Assembly (NCBI GenBank): GCA_016782885.1
Contig: JADHXQ010000005.1
Span: 20,968 to 84,967 of the forward strand
Direction: 5' to 3'
DNA length: 64,000 nucleotides
DNA from: Phycisphaerae bacterium
Lineage (GTDB): Bacteria; Planctomycetota; Phycisphaerae; SM23-33
The notes under the pieces were generated by a model. That model was not told the DNA's origin. It made no database searches and saw only the letters and a list, made by a program, of their open reading frames with translations. How positions within the stretch are numbered: the first letter of the stretch is position 1; each line of letters opens with the position of its first letter. Below are positions 28,732 to 37,943 of this stretch, piece by piece. The position numbers were made by a program, and so were the translations under genes.

Positions 28732-29839
28732 ATCCGAACAGCGTACCGGATGGTTCTGTGAAAATGTAATCGTTGTCGTGGAAGTACTGAATTGCTTCGT
28801 GTGTAGAGTTGAATACCTTTGTGGCAGTTTCTGTTACGAACGGGGATGGTTCGGCTTGGGGTTTCCAGATTACGAAGACTTCCCTGGTGGCTTCGTGCGC
28901 GTGCTGGAGTTCGCGTTCGACTCCGCTGGACAGGCCCGGCCGCCCGTCGTCCAGGGCGGGAACCAGCGATACTATCATGTCCGCCTGGTCTATCAGTTTG
29001 AAATCGCGGGCGTAGATCTGCCCGTCAATGTCGGGGATGATGTCGACAAGCTGGGCTGTGTCCAGCGAAACCTTCTGCTCGGGCGGACCGGTTTCCACTG
29101 TGCGAAGTCCTTCTGTGGCGGCATGGAGCGCCATTGTGGCCAGGTATTTCTCTTCCAGATCGCCCGGGTCGAAACAGGTGAAGCAGCGTTTCAGTTCGCG
29201 TCTGAAACAATCGATTTCAGTCAGCAGATCCGGCATGTTCACCACGTGTGACATCGGAAAGCTGATGTAGGCTTTCTTTTTCTTCGGGCGGAAGAGCAGG
29301 TCCACTACTGCCTGGGCGGTGGTGTCGTCCGTGCCGATGGCCATGATATAGCAGCATCCGTGTCCGCTCACGATCTGGCTGAGCAGTTCGGTGGCCAGTA
29401 TTTCCTCCTCGCGCCAGACCATGATATCTTTGAGCGTGTGGTCAAGGTGCCCGTCCCGGACGAGACGATAGTGGATTCGGTCAACGTTGTCGACCATCAC
29501 GATGTACAGGTCGGCGTTTAGTTCGCCCATGAGATCGTGGTCGAAAGCGGAGAACAGCCCGTGACGCCAGCGGAACGTGGCGTGGGTGTTCACCAGTACG
29601 TTGGGTTGGTTCCTGCAGGCCGCCAGTACATCTTTGAAGACGCTGCGGCGCAGTGAGTTGAGTCGCGAAAGCGGCAGGTCCAGAATCCTTCCGGGCATTA
29701 CATCGGGTGCTTCGGCGTACATCATGTCGCCGACGTTGGATACCGCCATGTCGAATCCCTGTTTGGTTGCCAGGGCGGCTACCCGACTGACAAATGCTTT
29801 CTTGTCCAGACCGACTTGTCCGGCGACGACTACACGCAT
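28730..29839 (-). CDS. P-loop NTPase / nucleoside 2-deoxyribosyltransferase-like fusion protein
   Basis: The 369-residue protein begins like an adenylate-kinase-type P-loop protein (MRVVVAGQVGLDKKAF), but its P-loop is degenerate (GQVGLDKKA for GxxGxGKS). It also has NTHATFRW and VDNVDRIHYRLVRD segments typical of kinase lid and Walker B regions. From about residue 190 it changes to AYISFPMSHV, then DFKLIDQADMIVSLVP and SSGVERELQHAHEATREVFVIW. These match the ADMIV...GxxxE pattern of nucleoside 2-deoxyribosyltransferase-fold proteins. The role is unknown; nucleotide sensing or modification is conceivable. It converges with iscX. Confidence 0.65.
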   Translation of the reverse strand: MRVVVAGQVGLDKKAFVSRVAALATKQGFDMAVSNVGDMMYAEAPDVMPGRILDLPLSRLNSLRRSVFKDVLAACRNQPNVLVNTHATFRWRHGLFSAFDHDLMGELNADLYIVMVDNVDRIHYRLVRDGHLDHTLKDIMVWREEEILATELLSQIVSGHGCCYIMAIGTDDTTAQAVVDLLFRPKKKKAYISFPMSHVVNMPDLLTEIDCFRRELKRCFTCFDPGDLEEKYLATMALHAATEGLRTVETGPPEQKVSLDTAQLVDIIPDIDGQIYARDFKLIDQADMIVSLVPALDDGRPGLSSGVERELQHAHEATREVFVIWKPQAEPSPFVTETATKVFNSTHEAIQYFHDNDYIFTEPSGTLFG

Positions 29840-29909
29840 AGCGATACTCTTGTGGCGGCGGGGTGTGGATTCAATTCTCTCGGTGGGGATGGAGCGATCT
29901 GAACCTCAT

Positions 29910-30425
29910 TCACCCGCCGTTCGGTTTGGTGGCGGGGACTTTGCCGGGATCCATTCCGGAATCGGCTGCGGCCAGTTTCTTCAGCAGGTTGATGATTCTG
30001 GCGTTGAGATCCCCGTTTTCTCTCTGCAGGCGTTCGGATCGTGTCTTGTACAAGTCGCGTTCGATGGCGGCGGTCTTGAGTATCTTGAGGTCTTCGGCTT
30101 GCATCTTGGCGGTGAACGTCTGCTTCTTGAGGTCCTCTTGGAGTTTTTTGACGCTCTCGTTGCTCTTGTGCAGCCTGGCGTTTTCGTTCTCGATGACGTC
30201 CAACCGCTCGCGGAGCGTCTTGATCTGGCGTCGGAGTTGAGCGATTTCCTGCTGCGGTGTCACGCCGGGTTCGACCGGTTGGCTGGTGGGGATTTTTGTC
30301 GTCGTTGTCTTTATCTTGTCGTCGTTGACAGCGTGCCGATCAGGCCACTTCCATTCCCACTGGTTGTTGCACCCTGTTGTGGTCAGGCAAGCCGCCACGC
30401 ACATGAGAAGAACTGATGTTCGCAT
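29910..30425 (-). CDS. Small lipoprotein-like coiled-coil protein
   Basis: The 171-residue protein has a hydrophobic N-terminus ending in TTTGC19, a possible though imperfect lipobox. A proline-rich stretch follows, then a heptad-rich segment (residues about 60-145, with QLRRQIKTLRERLDVIENEN) predicted to form a coiled coil. AAGG lies upstream of the start. It sits between the P-loop fusion gene and the TlpA-like gene on the same strand. It may span or brace the envelope; no family was recognised. Confidence 0.65.
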   Translation of the reverse strand: MRTSVLLMCVAACLTTTGCNNQWEWKWPDRHAVNDDKIKTTTTKIPTSQPVEPGVTPQQEIAQLRRQIKTLRERLDVIENENARLHKSNESVKKLQEDLKKQTFTAKMQAEDLKILKTAAIERDLYKTRSERLQRENGDLNARIINLLKKLAAADSGMDPGKVPATKPNGG

Positions 30426-30483
30426 AATCGAAGCATACCTTCAGGCATCGGGCAATACAAGCTGCGCTTTCAGTGATTACTGA

Positions 30484-31587
30484 TTACTGTTTGGTCTTGG
30501 CCTTCTTACCATCTGCTTTGCCGGTCGGGGCCTTGAGGGCCTTGACGATGATGCCCTCGAGGTTGCTGCGAGCGTTGTCTGATACGATCTTGCCATTCTT
30601 ACCGATAACCCAGATCGCGGGAATGCCCGTGATACCATATTTCCGACCGGTCGGGTCATCCCAGTATTTACCGCTGTAAGTGTGAATCCAACTGAGCTTG
30701 TGTTTCTTGACGAAATCGGCCAGCATCGTCTTCTGCCCGGCGCGGTCGAAGCTTATACCCACGATCTCGACGCCCTTGTCCTTGTACCTGGTGTAGACCT
30801 GCTTCATGTGAGGCAGGGATTGCAGGCATGGCGTGCACCACGTTGCCCAGAAGTCGATCACGACGACCTTACCCTTCAGGTCGTCGGGAAGTGACAGCGT
30901 GCTTGCGTCGAGTTTGGTCAGCTTTGCATGGAATGTCGGTTTGCGACCGATGCTCAGGAGGAATCCGGTGACTCCCGGCGCGTCGCTATATTCCTTTTCG
31001 AGGGTCGTCGCCAATTCATCGAGGAGTTTCTCAATGTTGGCGATATTCGCCATGATCGTCCCGCGGACTATGGCGGTGACCTTGGCTTCCGGCGTGTTAT
31101 GGCGTTTGAGGTAGTCGCGGATCTGCTTTTCGGCGTCTTTTGCGATATTGTCGGGTGTCGGTGCGATCTTCCAGCGAGTGGTGACGAAATCCGCCTGGGC
31201 TTTGAGCTTGCCCGGTGCGTTGCTGGCCAGGATGCGGGTGGCGACTGAGAGGAGTTGAGACTTATTGGCCTGACCGGGTGTGTTCTCCTGCAGGAATCCT
31301 GCCGCCTCGAGCATCATTCCCCGTACGTGATTCAGGCCCTTGGCGCCGGGATATTCCTTTTCGGCGGATAGTCCGAGCTTGATTATCTCGGTGGTCTGCT
31401 CTGTCATTATCGTGATGAACTGCTCTCTCGAAGTCGGGCGGACCTTCGGGCGGAAATTCGCGTTCATTCGGCTTAGCAGGCTGGCCGGTACGTCTCTGGC
31501 GGCTGCGGCGGCGGTAGGGCAGAGGGGCCCGGCGGCGAGAAACGAGCTTATCAACAGGCAGGTCGTTAGAAGGCGATGGTTCAGCAT
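30484..31587 (-). CDS. Exported TlpA-like thioredoxin-fold protein
   Basis: This 367-residue protein has a signal peptide (about 1-30), a helical domain of 200 residues of unknown type, and a C-terminal redoxin domain from about 228. The active site is WATWCTPC with Cys251 and Cys254, followed by GITGIPAIWVIGKNG containing the cis-Pro. It probably reduces or exchanges disulfides outside the cytoplasm, for example in cytochrome c maturation. An AAAGGA site precedes the ATG. The long N-terminal domain is common in planctomycete relatives but not characterised. Confidence 0.88.
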   Translation of the reverse strand: MLNHRLLTTCLLISSFLAAGPLCPTAAAAARDVPASLLSRMNANFRPKVRPTSREQFITIMTEQTTEIIKLGLSAEKEYPGAKGLNHVRGMMLEAAGFLQENTPGQANKSQLLSVATRILASNAPGKLKAQADFVTTRWKIAPTPDNIAKDAEKQIRDYLKRHNTPEAKVTAIVRGTIMANIANIEKLLDELATTLEKEYSDAPGVTGFLLSIGRKPTFHAKLTKLDASTLSLPDDLKGKVVVIDFWATWCTPCLQSLPHMKQVYTRYKDKGVEIVGISFDRAGQKTMLADFVKKHKLSWIHTYSGKYWDDPTGRKYGITGIPAIWVIGKNGKIVSDNARSNLEGIIVKALKAPTGKADGKKAKTKQ

Positions 31588-31623
31588 GATGTTTTCCTTT
31601 CAGGGGATCATTATAGCAGCGAA

Positions 31624-32802
31624 TCAGACCTCTGCCAGTAGATCAGCCATAATAGTGTTGGACACGATCATTGCATCGGGAGCTATGCGGAGATGCTCGC
31701 GGGTAAGCTGCAGTGCTCCCTGCCTGCAATATCGTTGTATGGTCCGCCCGAAGGCATCGGTCAGGTCCATCCCGAACCTGGTAATGAACGCGCGGCGATT
31801 TATGCCTTCACTCATTCGCAGCGCCAGCATTACCGTTTCGCCCATCAGGGCCCTTCCGGTGAGTTTTTCGCGGTGGCAGGGGGGGGCGACTCCGGTATCG
31901 AGGGCCTGGATATACACCTCGACATCGGGCCTGTTCGTCCGCCTCACGCCGCCTAAGTAGCTGGCTGCTGCTGGTCCAAGGCCCAGGTAAGGCTCATTCA
32001 ACCAGTACGTCAGATTATGCCTGCAGCGGTTTTTCGGTGCGGCGAAGTTGGATATTTCATACTGCGGGAGTCCTGCGTCGTGTGCGGTGGTAACGGCGGC
32101 GCGGTAGCATTCGGCCTGGTCCGATTCGTCCATCTCGACAAACTTCCCGCGGTCTCGCTGCCTGCCGATGTCCGTATCGCTCTCGATCGTTAATGCATAG
32201 CAGCTCAGGTGGTCCGGGGCGAGGTCGAGCGCCTGGTCCAGCGAAAACCGCCACGAGTCGGGATTTTGTCCGGGTGCGGCGTAGATCAGATCCAGGCCGA
32301 GTCGCTCGTGTCCGGCCAGCCTGAGCGTTTCCCATGCCGTAACGATTTCGGTCGGATCGTGAATTCTACCCAGTGCGGTCAGTTCTGTTTCGACGAAGGA
32401 TTGCGCCCCGATATTGACGCGGTTTACTCCCGCGTTGAGCAGCGATTTCGCTACTTCACTGGTTACTGTGCAGGGATTGGCTTCAATACTGAATTCCGTC
32501 CGTTCGTCACGATACTCCGCCAACATCGCCAGAAGTTGTTCCAGCAGGGGAAGTTCCAATGCTGTGGGCGTTCCGCCCCCGATAAAGATGCTGTCGAGCG
32601 GTATGGTGAGATGATGGGCATGGCGCCGCAGTTCGAGCGATATTGCCCTGACGCAGGCCCCGGTGAGCTCTTGGCGATCGGGCAGCGAGTAAAAATCGCA
32701 GTATCCGCATTTGCTCCGGCAGAACGGTATGTGGACATAGAGCGCCCCGGTCGATCCACCGGCGTTAGCGTTTATCGTATGGTTGGAGCTTTGGGCTTGC
32801 AT
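31624..32802 (-). CDS. hemW: Radical SAM heme chaperone HemW
   Basis: The 392-residue protein starts its core with YVHIPFCRSKCGYCDFYS. This is the HemW signature with the CxxxCxxC cluster at Cys28, 32 and 35, the extra Cys that distinguishes the HemN/HemW group. FIGGGTPTAL and the EANPCTV strand follow. HemW transfers heme to respiratory enzymes and, unlike HemN, has no N-terminal extension beyond a short tail. It is divergent from the FHA gene. Older annotations call it coproporphyrinogen oxidase-like. Confidence 0.92.
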   Translation of the reverse strand: MQAQSSNHTINANAGGSTGALYVHIPFCRSKCGYCDFYSLPDRQELTGACVRAISLELRRHAHHLTIPLDSIFIGGGTPTALELPLLEQLLAMLAEYRDERTEFSIEANPCTVTSEVAKSLLNAGVNRVNIGAQSFVETELTALGRIHDPTEIVTAWETLRLAGHERLGLDLIYAAPGQNPDSWRFSLDQALDLAPDHLSCYALTIESDTDIGRQRDRGKFVEMDESDQAECYRAAVTTAHDAGLPQYEISNFAAPKNRCRHNLTYWLNEPYLGLGPAAASYLGGVRRTNRPDVEVYIQALDTGVAPPCHREKLTGRALMGETVMLALRMSEGINRRAFITRFGMDLTDAFGRTIQRYCRQGALQLTREHLRIAPDAMIVSNTIMADLLAEV

Positions 32803-32849
32803 TGAAAGCTTCTGACAATTATGCTTGCATGGAAACCGCAGGATTATAC

Positions 32850-32863
32850 AATAATATATTATT
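32850..32863. promoter_or_regulatory. AT-rich perfect palindrome between hemW and the FHA gene
   Basis: AATAATATATTATT is its own reverse complement and stands out from the GC-rich surroundings. It lies in the 123-base divergent spacer, where both promoters must be. It could be a regulator site or simply overlapping -10 elements. Confidence 0.3.
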
Positions 32864-32925
32864 TGTCACATGCGCTTTAGCGGTGTGATTTTCGTTGTGG
32901 GCGTCAGGATATTCAGAGGAATCCC

Positions 32926-33561
32926 ATGGATGTCAATTTAGTCATGTTCAAATCGGACGGTCAGCGGAAGGACTTCCCGTTGACCAATGCAGTTTCCGTT
33001 ATCGGTCGGGGCGAGGAGTGTGAACTGCAGATACCACTCCTGAATGTCTCCCGACGTCACTGTGAGCTGCGTCTCGACCAGGGCGTCATACGTGTCAAGG
33101 ACCTTGCCTCAAGCAATGGCACGTATCTTAACAACCAGCGGATCAGTGAAGGGGAACTGGCCGCCGGTGATCGCCTGTCGATCGGACCGATAGTCTTCAC
33201 TGTCCAGGTCGACGGTCAGCCGGAAGAGGTCTCGCCCGTCAAAAGCCGTGGGCAGGTGGTCGCCGAGGGCGCTGTTGCTGATGGTCCGACCGTTATCACC
33301 GAAGACGTCGAAATCGAAGTCGAGCCGGAAGTCGAGCCGGAGGCCGCAGCCGATATCGATTCGGTGATGACCATAGTGGACGAGCCTATCGAGGTCGTTG
33401 AAGTGGTCGAAGTGGTCGAACCGGCGCCTCCTCCTCCCCCCGTCAGTAAACCTCAAGCCGCACCCGCTCCAGAACCCGCGGCGTCTGAAAAGAGTGAATC
33501 GCTTGACCCGATTTCCGCACTCGAAGCCCTTGCCGCTGAAAGCCGCAAGAAGGGCAGGTAG
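32926..33561 (+). CDS. FHA-domain protein with Pro/Glu-rich tail
   Basis: The 211-residue protein has an N-terminal FHA domain (about residues 10-95) with VIGRGEECELQIP, SRRHCEL and SSNGTYLNNQRI, which supply the phosphothreonine-binding Arg, Ser and Asn. The rest is acidic, with repeats such as EVEPEVEPE and VVEVVEVVEPAPPPPP. It presumably reads Ser/Thr kinase phosphorylation and recruits partners through the tail. AGAGG precedes the start. Confidence 0.92.
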   Translation: MDVNLVMFKSDGQRKDFPLTNAVSVIGRGEECELQIPLLNVSRRHCELRLDQGVIRVKDLASSNGTYLNNQRISEGELAAGDRLSIGPIVFTVQVDGQPEEVSPVKSRGQVVAEGAVADGPTVITEDVEIEVEPEVEPEAAADIDSVMTIVDEPIEVVEVVEVVEPAPPPPPVSKPQAAPAPEPAASEKSESLDPISALEALAAESRKKGR

Positions 33562-33598
33562 GGTTTTCGTCTAATCCGGGACTTTGTCGAGTTGAACT

Positions 33599-34045
33599 TC
33601 AGTCCGTGACCTCATCAGGTCGCGGTGCGCCTTGGGGACCTCCTGATGAGAGAAAATCCTGGAGGATTACGGCGGCGGCTATTGCATCCTGACGTGCTTT
33701 CTTCTGCTGTCGCGTAAACGCGCCCGCCAATGCCTGATCGGCCTGAAAGCTCGAGAGCCTCTCATCCCACAGTCTCACATCCAGACCGGTTAGCTCGGCG
33801 AGGTTTGCGGCGAATGTTCTGGCGATTTTGCCCTGGGGCCCCTCGGTGTCGTCCATGTTCAGAGGCCAGCCTACCACCACCGCCCGGGCGTCATGCTCGT
33901 CGGCAATTCGGACGATCTGTTCGGCAATTTGGTTGAAGTCCGCCCCGTCAAGAACCGTCAGCGGTGCCGCAATCTCGCTGGAAGTGTCCCCCACAGCCAC
34001 CCCGACGCGCTTGCTTCCGTGATCTATTCCCAGCCACCTGTCCAT
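33599..34045 (-). CDS. ruvX: Holliday-junction resolvase-like protein RuvX (YqgF)
   Basis: The 148-residue RNase H-fold protein starts with WLGIDHGSKRVGVAVGD, containing the first catalytic Asp. VVVGWPLNMDDTEGPQ and LWDERLSSFQAD follow, the latter with the conserved Glu. YqgF proteins act in 16S rRNA 5'-end processing and may resolve recombination intermediates. GGAG precedes the start, 16 bases after manC, so both are likely on one transcript. Confidence 0.92.
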   Translation of the reverse strand: MDRWLGIDHGSKRVGVAVGDTSSEIAAPLTVLDGADFNQIAEQIVRIADEHDARAVVVGWPLNMDDTEGPQGKIARTFAANLAELTGLDVRLWDERLSSFQADQALAGAFTRQQKKARQDAIAAAVILQDFLSSGGPQGAPRPDEVTD

Positions 34046-34061
34046 AGGTCGTCACTCCGGT

Positions 34062-35135
34062 CTAAGAGTATCTTCCCGGCGACTTGCGTTCGATCATCGA
34101 AAGCATTTCCTTGAGCCTCTGAGAATCGGATTTCTTGCAGATCAGCGTGGCGTCGGGGCTGTGGACGATGACGCAGTCATCCATACCTATTACCGCAACA
34201 AGGTGATCATCTTCACTGACGATGACATTGCGGCAAGAGTCCAGCATTATTGTGGTGCTGGCCACTACCGCATTGCCCAGGTCGTCGGGTTCCGCGATGG
34301 TTTCAATTGCCGGCCAGGAACCGATGTCCAACCATTCGCACGACAGCGGAACCATGCGCACCTTGTGTGCTTTTTCCATAACGGCGTAGTCGATGCTTAT
34401 CTTCTGCAATTGTGGATATATCTCGCCCATTATGGCGGTGAAGCTGCTGCCTTCGGACACCGCGCGGGTAATAGCGGTAAGCTTATCTCTCGAGTCGGGC
34501 AGGAACTCGCCGAGGGCATCCTGTATCGCCGGGATCGTCCAGACGAACATCCCGCTGTTCCAGTAATAGTTCCCGTCTTCCACGTAGCGCCGGGCGGTGG
34601 AGTGGTCGGGCTTTTCGACGAAGCCAACGACATCAAAAACACCACTCTCTGACGCCCGCCCGCAATGAACATACCCCAGACCCGTATGGGGACTGGTGGG
34701 CTTGATACCGAATGTCAGTAGAGCGTCATCTTCGGCTTCGGCGGCCTGGCAGGCAGACTCGACACTCCGGGCGAACTGATCGACCGGACGGATCACGTGG
34801 TCGGCGGTGAAAACCGCCATAGTACCATTGGCATCCTTTCCAGCCAGGATCGCCGCACCCAGTGCAACGGCGTTTGCGGTATCTCGACCCTCCGGTTCCC
34901 CGATGATGTTGACGGGGGGCAGTTGGGGGAGTGCGGCGGCTATATCGCTGACGTACTCGGCATTGGTGATGATGTAGATATTCTCGTTGGCGAATATGCC
35001 CGAGAGCCTCTCGACGGCTACGTCCAGCAGGCTCTTACCGTCAACCAGACTCAGGAGTTGTTTGGGGCGATGCTTCCTGGACAGAGGCCAAAGTCTCTGT
35101 CCGACCCCGCCAGCCATTATCACTGCATGACGCAT
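34062..35135 (-). CDS. manC: Mannose-1-phosphate guanylyltransferase
   Basis: The 357-residue nucleotidyltransferase begins with MAGGVGQRLWPLSRKHRPKQLL, the GTP-binding loop and pyrophosphorylase motif with the catalytic Lys. FTADHVI, VGFVEKPD and YYWNSGMFVW follow. It makes GDP-mannose for polysaccharides or glycoconjugates. It lacks the second isomerase domain found in bifunctional ManC/AlgA (about 480 residues). An AAAGGA site precedes the ATG. Confidence 0.92.
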   Translation of the reverse strand: MRHAVIMAGGVGQRLWPLSRKHRPKQLLSLVDGKSLLDVAVERLSGIFANENIYIITNAEYVSDIAAALPQLPPVNIIGEPEGRDTANAVALGAAILAGKDANGTMAVFTADHVIRPVDQFARSVESACQAAEAEDDALLTFGIKPTSPHTGLGYVHCGRASESGVFDVVGFVEKPDHSTARRYVEDGNYYWNSGMFVWTIPAIQDALGEFLPDSRDKLTAITRAVSEGSSFTAIMGEIYPQLQKISIDYAVMEKAHKVRMVPLSCEWLDIGSWPAIETIAEPDDLGNAVVASTTIMLDSCRNVIVSEDDHLVAVIGMDDCVIVHSPDATLICKKSDSQRLKEMLSMIERKSPGRYS

Positions 35136-35272
35136 ATCTGGAATCCTTTCCCGGCAGTACCTTCTAATAGCTATATCGCATCGCGGGCTGTAATGTCATG
35201 AGAAATTCAAAATTATAGCAAGAAATCACTTTTTCGCGCCGAAAGCGAAAGGATCGCTATTTGCCTCGACTC

Positions 35273-37759
35273 CTATTCGAGTGATGGCATGACGCGTTGG
35301 CCTTTTCGCTGTGCCTCCAGATCGTGGTAAGCGCCGTAGAAGAGGCTATTGGAATCCAGCCATAGCGTGATGCGGTGTAGTTCTTCGTCCGTAAGTTTGA
35401 GATCGTGGTGCCCTTTCTTGATCTGGGCGTACAACTTCGACCCGAGTGCCCCGAACTGGCCCGGGAAAGTGCGAGTGGGCGTTCGTCCGGGCGGTCGGCC
35501 GCTGAAAGCGAATGCAAATCCCTTGATCGGATTGCCCTCACCGGCCTTATCGACGGTCAGCGAGATGTAGGACTTGCTCCAGATTCGCTTGCCCCCCCCG
35601 TATCCGCCGCGATTCCACTGGCCCGGAGCGCCGGTGAGGTCGGGCGCCTTCTTCTTCGCGTTGGGATCGTTGTTGTTCTTCGTGTGGCAGGGGACGCACT
35701 TCTTGTCGAGTACGGGTTGGACGAGTCGCGGATACGACACCGGGAACGATCCCGCGCCTTCGCTCTTGAGCGTCGATGGTTTGCGTTTCAGTGCGGTTTT
35801 GACCTTTGTCAGCGGGACCGAGGCCTTGTAGGGCGATTCGTGACAGCCCAGGCAGGTCAGCGTCTCGCCCGGATGGGTGTAAGTGACCGACTGCATTGAC
35901 TGGACGGCCATTCCGTTTGCATCGAGCGCCTGGAAGTAAATCAACTTTCCCGCGGGGACAGTGAAGTTGAGGCTTCCGTCGTCCTCGACCGGAACGGTCC
36001 CCAGCACGCCGCGAGCCAGGGTCTCGCTGCCGATACCGATGTCGGGCCTGTTGATCGGGATCGTTGCCTTTGGGAAAATCTGGAAGATTCTGAGCGACTT
36101 TATCTTCGTGCCCTCAGGCCAGGGCTTTTGCCCGTTGTAGACGTTCATGCACTGGACGGTCGCGGTTTTTTCGGTGGCGGGTTGTCCCTGCTGCGGATGG
36201 CCCGCGGGGAAACCGTTTTTCGTCTTGTGCGGGATGACGGGAGGCATCTTGCGAGGTCGCAGCGGGATGGGATCCTGACACATTATTTTCGGGTCGTGAT
36301 AGATCAAAATGCGATTACCGAAGGCGTCGACGAGATAGAGAGCAAGCGGATTGTTCCGGTCTCGCAGCCCGCCGGGACCGTAGGCGCAGATGACATAATT
36401 CTCGCTCAAAGGCCAGGGCGTACCGTAACGCTGAGAACCGCCCTCGGTCTCGGGGAACCTCTCTTCCGGAGTGAACCGCTTGACCGGGCTCATCGCGCCG
36501 TCATCCTCGATGTGCGGATCGAATATTATCAGCGAACCGTACGCCTGTCCGTGGTGCGGGACGGCTGTGGCGAAGTACTTCCGCGAACCGGGGATCGCGC
36601 GAATCTGGTGTTCGGCGTCGGGGCGGCCTCGGCGATTGCTGGGGTAATTACCGTGTATTGCCCTCGCGTCGCGCCCGTCGGGATAGGTGATCCACGGATG
36701 GTGCGCGATGCAGTCTCCGCGGTCGATGTAGTCCCACCGCGAATAGACGATCATACCGCTGTGGTTGATGCTCGGGTTCCACTCGTTGGTCTCGTGGTAG
36801 CTCAGCGCGATAATATCGCTGCCGTCGGGAAGCATCGAATGGAGCGTGTAGGTCGGGACGGGGCGCGGGTGGCAGCGCCCGAATCCGCCGCGGCGCTCGG
36901 AGATAAAGGCGATGCGCCCGTTGGGCATGAAGCAGGGGTCGAAATCGTTCCAGGTCCCGTCGGTAAGCTGGTGGAGCCCGGTTCCGTCAACGTTTACCTT
37001 GAAGATGTGGAACGAGTGCTGCGGCGTCCATCCTCGGCCCCTGCTCGGCTCGGTGTAGGCGAACGTTATCGTCTTGGCGTCATAGGACAGATCGGGCGTG
37101 ATAAACGCACCGTCATCGAGTTTTTTGCCCTTAAGCCGCCCCTTCCGCACGACCGAATCGGCCAGCACATTGCGGAGGACCGGTTTGGCGCCGAACGGCT
37201 CGGACAGGACGAACAATCCTCCGCCTCCCCCCCGATGACCCCACCCGAAATACTGGTCGCAAATGTGATTTTGGGACTGGTGGCGTTTGATGAAGAGCAG
37301 CTTGTCGATACCTTTGAGATGCGGATTGGCGAAGGCGATCTTGCGCCGCACGGCGCAGAGATCGGCCAGAAGGGCCATCCGGTCGCCGCCGGGGGCTTTA
37401 ACCTTCTTCGTCAGGGCGGTAAGCGTCTTGGCCTCGGCGTCGAGCTTGGGAGCGTCTTTCATTTTTCGGATGTCGTCAAGCAGCAGTTTCGTCCGGCGCG
37501 CGACGAGGTCCGCGGCGTCTTTCTCATCTGACAGGGGGATCCGCTGGGGGTTGGCGAGTTGATCTTTGATCTGCTCGCACCGCTTGCGCTCGCGGAAATC
37601 CGTACCGGCGATCGCAACCTGGATACGGAGTTCGGCCTCTTGGGGCGTCTTGGGCGGGGGATCACTCTTCTTGTTCTTGGGTTTGGCGCTCAGCAGTCCC
37701 AAACCGATCGACAGAGTCAGACAGACAGTTAACAACACGACGATAATTCGCTTGCTCAT
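35273..37759 (-). CDS. HzsA-like exported protein: PD40 beta-propeller with cytochrome c motifs
   Basis: The 828-residue protein has a signal peptide. A region of about 150 helical residues follows, then a WD40/PD40-type propeller (TPDLSYDAKTITFAY, PCFMPNGRIAFISERRGG). A region with CLGCHES (about 637) and CVPCHTK (about 690) supplies two c-type heme motifs, and a C-terminal cytochrome tail completes it. The layout matches the hydrazine synthase alpha-subunit-related family, which is abundant in Planctomycetota outside anammox bacteria. Its reaction there is unknown; electron transfer or sugar oxidation has been proposed. It is not evidence of anammox here, as no hzsB/C genes are present. Confidence 0.85.
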   Translation of the reverse strand: MSKRIIVVLLTVCLTLSIGLGLLSAKPKNKKSDPPPKTPQEAELRIQVAIAGTDFRERKRCEQIKDQLANPQRIPLSDEKDAADLVARRTKLLLDDIRKMKDAPKLDAEAKTLTALTKKVKAPGGDRMALLADLCAVRRKIAFANPHLKGIDKLLFIKRHQSQNHICDQYFGWGHRGGGGGLFVLSEPFGAKPVLRNVLADSVVRKGRLKGKKLDDGAFITPDLSYDAKTITFAYTEPSRGRGWTPQHSFHIFKVNVDGTGLHQLTDGTWNDFDPCFMPNGRIAFISERRGGFGRCHPRPVPTYTLHSMLPDGSDIIALSYHETNEWNPSINHSGMIVYSRWDYIDRGDCIAHHPWITYPDGRDARAIHGNYPSNRRGRPDAEHQIRAIPGSRKYFATAVPHHGQAYGSLIIFDPHIEDDGAMSPVKRFTPEERFPETEGGSQRYGTPWPLSENYVICAYGPGGLRDRNNPLALYLVDAFGNRILIYHDPKIMCQDPIPLRPRKMPPVIPHKTKNGFPAGHPQQGQPATEKTATVQCMNVYNGQKPWPEGTKIKSLRIFQIFPKATIPINRPDIGIGSETLARGVLGTVPVEDDGSLNFTVPAGKLIYFQALDANGMAVQSMQSVTYTHPGETLTCLGCHESPYKASVPLTKVKTALKRKPSTLKSEGAGSFPVSYPRLVQPVLDKKCVPCHTKNNNDPNAKKKAPDLTGAPGQWNRGGYGGGKRIWSKSYISLTVDKAGEGNPIKGFAFAFSGRPPGRTPTRTFPGQFGALGSKLYAQIKKGHHDLKLTDEELHRITLWLDSNSLFYGAYHDLEAQRKGQRVMPSLE

Positions 37760-37943
37760 GCTTGCACCTTCCGTTTGGTCCGTGTTCCGTCTTCCGTGTT
37801 TTAGAGATTATCAATCTACCTTCAGACCGGATGCTAGTCAACCATTTCGGCGGCGTGATGAGCCGTGCAGGTTGCCCGAAAACGCTTTCGGCGGTATAGT
37901 TGGTGGTCCGGAACTGCGACATTGGACCGGCGGGAGAACGACG

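Noticed and set aside
35273..37759. Evidence for anammox metabolism
   Set aside because: The HzsA-like protein belongs to a family widespread outside anammox bacteria; no hydrazine synthase beta or gamma genes are present.
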